Below, in pieces: positions 8,050 through 13,279 of a DNA stretch of 32,902 nucleotides. The stretch comes from Candidatus Melainabacteria bacterium. Lineage in GTDB: Bacteria > Cyanobacteriota > Vampirovibrionia > LMEP-6097. A model generated the notes under the pieces. That model did no database searches, was not told the DNA's origin, and saw nothing but the letters and a program-made list of their open reading frames with translations. A program made the position numbers and the translations under genes. The first letter of the stretch is position 1, and each line of letters begins with the position of its first letter. The DNA lies in NCBI GenBank assembly GCA_018695135.1, contig JABHOV010000102.1:1-32902 (forward strand). Reading direction: 5' to 3'.

Positions 8050-8772
8050 CTAATACAGCACTATCGCTTCCTGTTTAATCCGATTCAATAAATCCACTTC
8101 AAAGCTTTTAATCAAGGGCTGCTCACGCTGCCATTCTTTGACTCTGCCATTAGCAAAATCATCTACTACTTTAATTTGCAGGCGGTGCTCTTCAATTAAG
8201 GCTTTATCAGCCAGGCTTTCAACTGTCTCATTCTCTAAAATAGGGATTCTAATTCTATCCAAGATAGCACCCTTGTCATATTCTTCAGCAACTCTATGAG
8301 TGGTAACTTCTGTCCACCAATCCTTGTTAGTTTCTTGGACAAATTTGAGGCGAGTATAGTGTACCCGCTTGCCGTACATACCCCTACCACCAAAATCAGC
8401 CTCTCCTTGCGGGTCAAGCGGTCCTGGGTGCTGGTTGATAATCATATCCTTATAAGCGTCAATTAAATTAGCAGGGCTTTTAACCAGCCAACCATAATGA
8501 CCAACTAAATCTACTTCATGTTTTTTACAAAGCTTGAGTATCGCTTCACCAAAATCAATTGAGCTAGTCAACATCTTAGGAGAGATTACATAAGTATTCT
8601 TTTCATCAAGTCCTGCTCTAATTAAATTAGGCAAGCCCGCTCTAGGATTACTGGCAATTGCAAGCACCGGTCTAACATTGGTTGAATCGATGAACTTGCG
8701 CACGATTGCAGCTGCAGTTGAACCCTGACCTGATATTAATAATGCGACTCTTAAGCCATCGAAGTTGGACAT
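8050..8772 (-). CDS. purN: Divergent GAR formyltransferase (PurN-like formyltransferase)
   Basis: Probably transfers a formyl group from 10-formyl-THF to GAR (step 3 of IMP synthesis). It opens with VALLISGQGSTAAAIV (9-24), matching the PurN substrate loop, and has SNPRAGLPNLIRAG. The catalytic triad is present: Asn113 and His115 in INQHPGPLDP, and Asp166 in EEYDKGAIL. Between them is an unusual stretch, DFGGRGMYGKRVH (127-139) and a DWWTEVTTHRV segment, which is longer than in E. coli PurN. At 240 aa it exceeds the usual 190-220. Being the only formyltransferase in a purine cluster that otherwise lacks purN supports the role. A related formyltransferase of different specificity is possible. 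Confidence 0.75.
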   Translation of the reverse strand: MSNFDGLRVALLISGQGSTAAAIVRKFIDSTNVRPVLAIASNPRAGLPNLIRAGLDEKNTYVISPKMLTSSIDFGEAILKLCKKHEVDLVGHYGWLVKSPANLIDAYKDMIINQHPGPLDPQGEADFGGRGMYGKRVHYTRLKFVQETNKDWWTEVTTHRVAEEYDKGAILDRIRIPILENETVESLADKALIEEHRLQIKVVDDFANGRVKEWQREQPLIKSFEVDLLNRIKQEAIVLY

Positions 8773-8778
8773 GATTTT

Positions 8779-8784
8779 ATTATA
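8779..8784 (-). promoter_or_regulatory. TATAAT six bases before the purN start
   Basis: A perfect TATAAT on the minus strand is followed by aaaatc and then the ATG. A -35 at normal spacing would fall at the very end of the IS3-family element (boundary near 8800), so the insertion may have changed or replaced the original promoter. No Shine-Dalgarno is seen. Confidence 0.45.
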
Positions 8785-8856
8785 ACCGACACAGGGTCGT
8801 GTTGGAGTGCACCCCTTATACTAGACATTGTAATTAGTTACGATAGGTAATAACAA

Positions 8857-9138
8857 ATGTCTAAGATTAGTGAAGAAATAGTAATAGAAGTACTTTTACG
8901 GATCAAGAAAGGTGAATCACCTACAAAGTTAGCAAAAGAATATGAGGTCGGTCTCACCACAATTAAGCGTTGGCAAAGGGGTACACAGAGGGGCGGAAAA
9001 GATTTTGATCCAGAATTAGTGCTAAATCCAGAAAAAAGAATGAAGGATCTTGAAGATAAAGTTGAAGACTTGAGAACACTTCTAGATCATGCACTTGGTT
9101 TAAAAAAAACGAAGAAAGCAATTAACTTTAATGAGTAA
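8857..9138 (+). CDS. IS3-family transposase OrfA (helix-turn-helix)
   Basis: A 93-residue protein. Residues about 8-40 form a helix-turn-helix (ESPTKLAKEYEVGLTTIKRWQRG) that would bind the IS ends. Residues about 60-85 (MKDLEDKVEDLRTLLDHALGL) form a leucine-zipper-like coil, as in other IS3 OrfA proteins. The stop overlaps the orfB start by 8 bp. An A8 run at 9102-9109 lies just before the overlap. The offset between the two frames is +1, not the usual -1, so a separate restart of translation at the orfB ATG is more likely than standard frameshifting. Confidence 0.85.
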   Translation: MSKISEEIVIEVLLRIKKGESPTKLAKEYEVGLTTIKRWQRGTQRGGKDFDPELVLNPEKRMKDLEDKVEDLRTLLDHALGLKKTKKAINFNE

Positions 9139-9961
9139 AGAACTCAGGATGACAAAAACTCAATTAGCGATAGAACTGGGTCTTAGTCGCTCGACTTTGT
9201 ATTATCAATCAAAGATTGATTCAAAGGACACAAAAATACTCTCTTCTATTAAAGAAGTTATGGATAAAAATCCTAGTTACGGACATAGAAGAATAGCACT
9301 TGCTTTAGGCATTAATCACAAAAGAGCTCTTAGGATAATGCAGAAATTTGGCTTACAGCCTGCATTGAAGAGGATTAGAAGCAAGTATCGCAATAATGCA
9401 AAACCAAAGAAAGTAACAAATTTGATTAAAAATATTTGTCCGATAGCACCAAATATCATTTGGGTAACAGATTTTACTCACAGAAGGTTTAGAAACAAAT
9501 TTGTTTATTTAGCAACTGTTTTGGATTTATTTTCAAGAAAAATAATTGGTTGGAATTTATCATTTAAGCAAGATCAAGTATTGACTTCGAAGGCAATAGA
9601 AGAAGCCTTTAAACAAGGAAAAGCAGAGATATTACACAGCGATAGAGGTGCACAATATCAAACCAAAGATTTAGAGAAATTATTACAGAGTAAGAAAGTT
9701 AAACATTCTCAAAGTGATAAATCTAGTCCTTGGCAAAATGGTTGGCAAGAGAGCTTTTACAGCCAGTTTAAGCTCGAATTAGGTGGGACAGGGAAGTACT
9801 TAGCTATCGAAGATCTTACAAATGCTATTTCTTCGCAAATCGATTATTACAACAATGATAGAATTCATACAAAATTAAAGACTTCACCACTCAATTTTCT
9901 TAAACAGTATTACCAGAAAATTAAAGGGGTCGTTTTATTGTCTGAAAAAATGGGTACTTGA
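9131..9961 (+). CDS. IS3-family transposase OrfB (DDE integrase core)
   Basis: A 276-residue catalytic subunit. The N-terminal part has the HTH_21-like motif MDKNPSYGHRRIALALG. The rve integrase core follows with its DDE residues in WVTDFTHRRF (first Asp), LHSDRGAQYQT (second Asp) and WQNGWQESFYSQFKLEL (Glu), then the usual DYYNNDRIHTKLKTSPLNFL C-terminus. All catalytic residues are present and the frame is intact, so the element may still be active. The final codons (MGT, stop) are formed by the terminal inverted repeat. Confidence 0.92.
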   Translation: MSKELRMTKTQLAIELGLSRSTLYYQSKIDSKDTKILSSIKEVMDKNPSYGHRRIALALGINHKRALRIMQKFGLQPALKRIRSKYRNNAKPKKVTNLIKNICPIAPNIIWVTDFTHRRFRNKFVYLATVLDLFSRKIIGWNLSFKQDQVLTSKAIEEAFKQGKAEILHSDRGAQYQTKDLEKLLQSKKVKHSQSDKSSPWQNGWQESFYSQFKLELGGTGKYLAIEDLTNAISSQIDYYNNDRIHTKLKTSPLNFLKQYYQKIKGVVLLSEKMGT

Positions 9962-10090
9962 CATAGATCCAGATTCCATATAAAGATCGGGAGGTCACTT
10001 CACTTATTAAAAAAATGGAAAATGGATCTACGACACCATTCAGCCACGAAGTCGACTTTACTGAGGGAGCTGAATGGGGTACTTGACATA
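9952..10090. repeat. 125-bp segment bounded by direct copies of the IS right end; IS or gene remnant
   Basis: The 14-mer gggtacttgacata occurs at 9952-9965 (true IS right end) and again at 10077-10090. The preceding ~20 bases are also similar, so the second copy looks like the right end of an older, diverged relative. Between them, one plus-strand frame is open from about 9968 to the TGA inside the second copy (containing KDREVTSLIKKMENGST and TEGAEWGT); it has no homologue I recognise. A ccattcagc/gctgaatgg hairpin (10036-10044 with 10069-10077) closes the segment. It may be a tandem-insertion scar or the tail of a gene lost at this site. Confidence 0.5.
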
Positions 10091-10105
10091 TCCTGACATT
10101 GGACA
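10089..10105 (-). repeat. Left flanking inverted repeat of the REP transposase
   Basis: A 17-bp sequence, tatcctgacattggaca, present in inverted form at 11094-11110. The similarity extends a few bases outward (GATAyGwC when read from the gene). Inverted copies on both sides are typical for RAYT genes, whose substrates are REP elements. Confidence 0.65.
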
Positions 10106-10148
10106 AATATAGTGTAATACACAGTTGCGCAATTTCACAATGCTAGGA

Positions 10149-10169
10149 TTTCTCCACATTAAGGAGAAA
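10149..10169 (+). promoter_or_regulatory. Hairpin covering the ribosome binding site of the REP transposase
   Basis: TTTCTCC (10149-10155) pairs perfectly with GGAGAAA (10163-10169) around a 7-nt loop. The AAGGAG Shine-Dalgarno at 10161-10166, five bases before the ATG, is largely inside the stem. This would keep translation of the transposase low. It is also one of the few clear Shine-Dalgarno sites in the window. Confidence 0.6.
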
Positions 10170-10171
10170 CC

Positions 10172-11119
10172 ATGACCAGAGATTTAAGCATCGAATTTCC
10201 CAACGCTTTTTATCACGCCTTTTCACGAGGCATTAATAGACAGCGACTTTTTTATGACGACGAGGACCATAGAGTCTTCATACACTTGTGCAGAAAGGCT
10301 GTTATCAAATACGGCATTAGGATTTATGCATTTTGCTTAATGAGCAATCATTATCATTTATATTTGTGTACGCCACACGCCAATATTGCCAAAACAATGA
10401 AATTCATCAATCAGTCTTATGCGATATTTTTTCTCGCCAAATATCCCGAAAAAGACGGGCACGTATTCAAGGGCAGGTACAAAAGAAAAATTGTAGACTC
10501 TGACCAATATTCCAAAACACTAATTAACTATATTCACAACAATCCAGTGGCAGCCAAAATCAAGGAGAAGCCAGAAGAATACCAATGGTCTAGCTATCAA
10601 TCATATATCAAAGCTGAGTTACGGTATGATTTCATAGACTACTCATGGACTTTAAATCAGTTTGGCAGCGGGGCTAAGCAAATTGATCAGTTTATCAAAT
10701 TTCACCAAAAGAATACAAACTCCAGCTGGGATCCTGAGAAAGAAGCCAGGGCACAAATCTTCTTAGCTGATGATAGCTTCATAAAATCAATCTGTGATCA
10801 GTATATAGATTTCGATCAGCTTGAAGGGAAATCGATTAAGGGAGTCAAGGAATTAAAGGCAATATGCAATCATGAATCTTTATTAGAAGTCATTAATTCA
10901 CGAGTTCAAAGCAACGATCATCGCTTTAAAATCACAGCCTACCTATTAAAAGAGTATACCGATATCACTAATAAAGAGATTGGCAAACTCATCAATAAAT
11001 CAGAGGCTGCTGTTGCAAAAAACATACAACGTTTTAAAAAACTACTAGACCGTGATCAAAGCTTCAAGGCTGAAATAAGAAATTTAATCAAAATGTCCAA
11101 TGTCAGGATACGACCCTGA
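10172..11119 (+). CDS. REP-associated tyrosine transposase (RAYT, Y1/HUH family)
   Basis: A single-strand-acting transposase related to IS200/IS605 TnpA, associated with REP palindromes. The N-terminal Y1_Tnp domain (about 1-150) has the HUH motif in MSNHYHLYL and the catalytic Tyr region NQSYAIFFLAKY, then GHVFKGRYKRKIV and YIHNNPVAAKI. Residues about 230-310 form a DnaA-like/winged helix-turn-helix tail (ITNKEIGKLINKSEAAVAKNIQRF), common in longer RAYT proteins. The gene is flanked by inverted 17-bp repeats and its last 17 bp overlap the purF 3' end on the other strand; both stops lie in or beside the right repeat. The start is set by AAGGAG. It belongs with the insertions that split the pur operon. 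Confidence 0.92.
   Translation: MTRDLSIEFPNAFYHAFSRGINRQRLFYDDEDHRVFIHLCRKAVIKYGIRIYAFCLMSNHYHLYLCTPHANIAKTMKFINQSYAIFFLAKYPEKDGHVFKGRYKRKIVDSDQYSKTLINYIHNNPVAAKIKEKPEEYQWSSYQSYIKAELRYDFIDYSWTLNQFGSGAKQIDQFIKFHQKNTNSSWDPEKEARAQIFLADDSFIKSICDQYIDFDQLEGKSIKGVKELKAICNHESLLEVINSRVQSNDHRFKITAYLLKEYTDITNKEIGKLINKSEAAVAKNIQRFKKLLDRDQSFKAEIRNLIKMSNVRIRP
11094..11110 (+). repeat. Right flanking inverted repeat / REP-like hairpin at the purF end
   Basis: tgtccaatgtcaggata, the complement of the left repeat. Here it continues into a hairpin, GTCAGG-atacgac-CCTGAC, a REP-like stem-loop. It contains the purF stop codon, so the purF C-terminus (VRVVS) and the transposase C-terminus are both encoded by repeat sequence. 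Confidence 0.65.
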
Positions 11120-12515
11120 CTTCACCGGCTCTACCCAATAAGTCAACTGGATACTCGCCGGTAAAACAAGAAGTACTAAAATAATTTGGATCAAGCTCAG
11201 TAGAAGCAAGTAAGCCCTCTATACTCAAGTAATAGAGAGATGTTGCTCCAAGATATTCCTCAATCTCTTTGACAGACTTCGTTGCTGCAATTAGCTTGTC
11301 TTGTTTGGGTGTATCAATTCCATAAAAATCTGGGTACTTCACCGGTGGTGAGCTGACCAAGAAATGAACCTCGGTTGCTCCAGCTTCAAACAAGGTCTTG
11401 ATGATTTGTTTAGATGTAGTTCCACGAACAATCGAGTCATCAATCAAAGCAATCTTTTTGCCGTTAATGATTGCATTAAGTGGGTTAAGTTTCATTCTTA
11501 CACCCATCTCACGAGTGTGCTGATCAGGTTGAATAAAAGTACGGTGAATATATCTATTTTTAACCAGTGCCCATTCAACAGGAATTCCTAATGCCTGAGA
11601 GTAACCAATAGCAGCAGGTGTAGCGGTGTCAGGCACAGCCACTACCATATCTACATCAAGTGGATATTCTTCAGCGAGCTTCTTACCACCGTTTTTTCTA
11701 ACTTCATAAACAGACTTACCAAGCAAGACACTATCAGGACGAGAGAAATAAACAAACTCAAAAATATCCATCTTAAGATCAGAACTAGCCAATTGCTTAG
11801 CAGTAATTCCATCTTGATTAATCACAAGCATCTCACCGGGCTCAATTTCTCTTAATGACTCAGCGCCACTAGTTTGAAAAGCACAAGTCTCGGAGCTAAT
11901 GACATAACCATTGTCGCCAATCGTCCCAAGTGATAGTGGTCTCACTCCACAACGATCACGAATCGCAACTAAATTCTCTTTGTCCATTACCAAAATAGAA
12001 AAGACACCAGTAAATAAAGGATAAGCGTTCTCAACAGAATCAGCCAAGCTAAGCCCGTCATTGACATAACAATTAATAGCAGTTGCCATCAACTCTGAAT
12101 CATTCAAATGAGCAAATTCAATTCCCTTGTCATCAAGAAATTCTTGAAGAGCAACAAGTGAAGGGATATTACCATTGTGCACAAGAGCAAAATTGATTTC
12201 CGTTCTCTTACTACGATTACGCCTAATGACTGGCTGCGCGTGATCACAATCTGCAACCTTGGTATTTGAGTATAAATTATGTCCAATCGCTATATGTCCC
12301 TTGAGCTTCTTGATATCGTCCTCGGAATAAACATGTGTCACAAGACCAATATCTTTGTGATAATGGATAGTTTCTCCATTACTAGTAGCGATACCAGAGG
12401 CTTCTTGACCCCTGTGTTGCAAAGCAAATAATCCGTAAAACGTCAGCCTACTAACATCAAGGTTGTCCCCGTATACACCAAAAACAGCACATTTTTCCTT
12501 GAGTTTGTCGTCCAT
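11103..12515 (-). CDS. purF: Amidophosphoribosyltransferase, with altered Fe-S and glutamine-site residues
   Basis: PurF makes phosphoribosylamine from PRPP and glutamine, the committed step of purine synthesis. An 8-residue propeptide precedes the nucleophile Cys9 (KEKCAVFGVYG), as in the B. subtilis type. HRGQEASGI, ALVHNGN and the PRPP loop KIALIDDSIVRGTTSKQII (about 352-370) are intact. Unusual: three of the four Cys ligands of the B. subtilis 4Fe-4S cluster are replaced (MDIFEFVYF near 248, YPDFYG near 395, STSCFTG near 448, which keeps only the last). The glutaminase motif GHxRY is GHNLYSNT (about 77-84), losing the glutamine-binding Arg. It starts 23 bp after purQ and has its own -10-like site. 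Confidence 0.95.
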   Translation of the reverse strand: MDDKLKEKCAVFGVYGDNLDVSRLTFYGLFALQHRGQEASGIATSNGETIHYHKDIGLVTHVYSEDDIKKLKGHIAIGHNLYSNTKVADCDHAQPVIRRNRSKRTEINFALVHNGNIPSLVALQEFLDDKGIEFAHLNDSELMATAINCYVNDGLSLADSVENAYPLFTGVFSILVMDKENLVAIRDRCGVRPLSLGTIGDNGYVISSETCAFQTSGAESLREIEPGEMLVINQDGITAKQLASSDLKMDIFEFVYFSRPDSVLLGKSVYEVRKNGGKKLAEEYPLDVDMVVAVPDTATPAAIGYSQALGIPVEWALVKNRYIHRTFIQPDQHTREMGVRMKLNPLNAIINGKKIALIDDSIVRGTTSKQIIKTLFEAGATEVHFLVSSPPVKYPDFYGIDTPKQDKLIAATKSVKEIEEYLGATSLYYLSIEGLLASTELDPNYFSTSCFTGEYPVDLLGRAGEVRVVS

Positions 12516-12522
12516 TAGGTTA

Positions 12523-12531
12523 ATACTAGCA
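12523..12531 (-). promoter_or_regulatory. Extended -10-like site 7 nt before purF
   Basis: The minus strand reads TGC TAGTAT, then taaccta, then ATG, inside the 23-bp purQ-purF gap. The TGC extension and 7-nt spacing match sites before purE, purD and grxC. It could be an internal leaderless promoter in the pur operon. Confidence 0.35.
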
Positions 12532-12538
12532 TGACTAG

Positions 12539-13279
12539 TTAGTTAAAGTATTCAACTGCATTCTCAAACAAGCTCAAACCAGGACCATTATCTGGCAAAG
12601 CCATTGATTCTCTTGAAGCTTTTTCTTTAAGAAAAGTCCAGTGCGGCAAGTGATGAAACTCTATCGCTCTTTCTGGGTGAGGCATCATACCCAAAATACG
12701 TCCATCATCACTAAGTACAGCAGCAATGTCATCGTCTGAACCATTAGGGTTAGCTGGATAATCAAAGTGATTACTAATTTCAGCATCAGTATATTGCAAG
12801 GCGACAGGCACATCTTGATCTTTGACATAACGTCCCTCACCATGTGCAACAGGCAATGACATAGATTCAATTCCCTTGAGCCAAGGCGAGTCACTACTAA
12901 CTTTGAGATCAACCCATCTATCAATAAACTGCGCGCTTGTGTTGTGAGTAAGTGTGCCCTTGAGTAAACCAAGACTAGTCAAGACTTGAAAACCATTACA
13001 GATACCAATCGTCAAAGTATCTCTTGCAACGAAGGCTTTGATTTCCTTGAGCAAATGATTCTTAATCATATTGGCGTAAGCCTTACCAGAACCGGTATCA
13101 TCACCAAAGGAAAAGCCACCTGGGAAAGCTGCGATTTGATAATCCTTGAGACGTGATGGTTCAGCTATTAAATCATTAAGGTGAACAATATCAGCCTTGG
13201 CACCAGCAAGTTCAAAAGCCCGCTTGGTTTCTTCCTCACAATTGATTCCATAACCAGAAAATATAAGTGCAGTTACCAT
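12539..13279 (-). CDS. purQ: FGAM synthase, glutamine amidotransferase subunit
   Basis: PurQ supplies ammonia from glutamine to PurL. It is a class I glutaminase of 246 aa: FPGGFSFGDDTGSGKAYANMI (oxyanion loop), the nucleophile Cys in LTIGICNGFQVL, and the His/Glu pair in MMPHPERAIE near the C-terminus. Its start overlaps the purL stop by one base (TAATG), giving translational coupling and probably equal amounts of the two subunits. The small-PurL complex also needs PurS, whose role is taken here by the N-terminal extension of PurL. Confidence 0.96.
   Translation of the reverse strand: MVTALIFSGYGINCEEETKRAFELAGAKADIVHLNDLIAEPSRLKDYQIAAFPGGFSFGDDTGSGKAYANMIKNHLLKEIKAFVARDTLTIGICNGFQVLTSLGLLKGTLTHNTSAQFIDRWVDLKVSSDSPWLKGIESMSLPVAHGEGRYVKDQDVPVALQYTDAEISNHFDYPANPNGSDDDIAAVLSDDGRILGMMPHPERAIEFHHLPHWTFLKEKASRESMALPDNGPGLSLFENAVEYFN

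Larger units (their letters stand above)
8800..9963 (+). mobile_element. IS3-family insertion sequence, IS150-like
   Basis: About 1.16 kb. The left end starts tgttggagtgcacccc and the right end, read inward, starts tgtcaagtaccc; both reach an AGACA block after roughly 20-25 bp. This fits the TGT...GCACCC...GGACA terminal pattern of the IS150 subgroup. It holds a helix-turn-helix orfA and a DDE orfB, both complete. The orfB stop TGA lies within the right inverted repeat. No clear 3-5 bp target duplication is visible, so the boundaries could be off by a few bases or the flank may have rearranged. Confidence 0.75.

Noticed and set aside
9102-9109. Standard IS3 -1 programmed frameshift at the A8 run
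   Set aside because: The orfB frame is +1 relative to orfA, so a -1 slip would not enter it.
9921-10106. Minus-strand 61-codon frame beginning MSNVRI
   Set aside because: Its start only mirrors the inverted repeat that also encodes the transposase C-terminus; the rest crosses the IS end and shows no family features.
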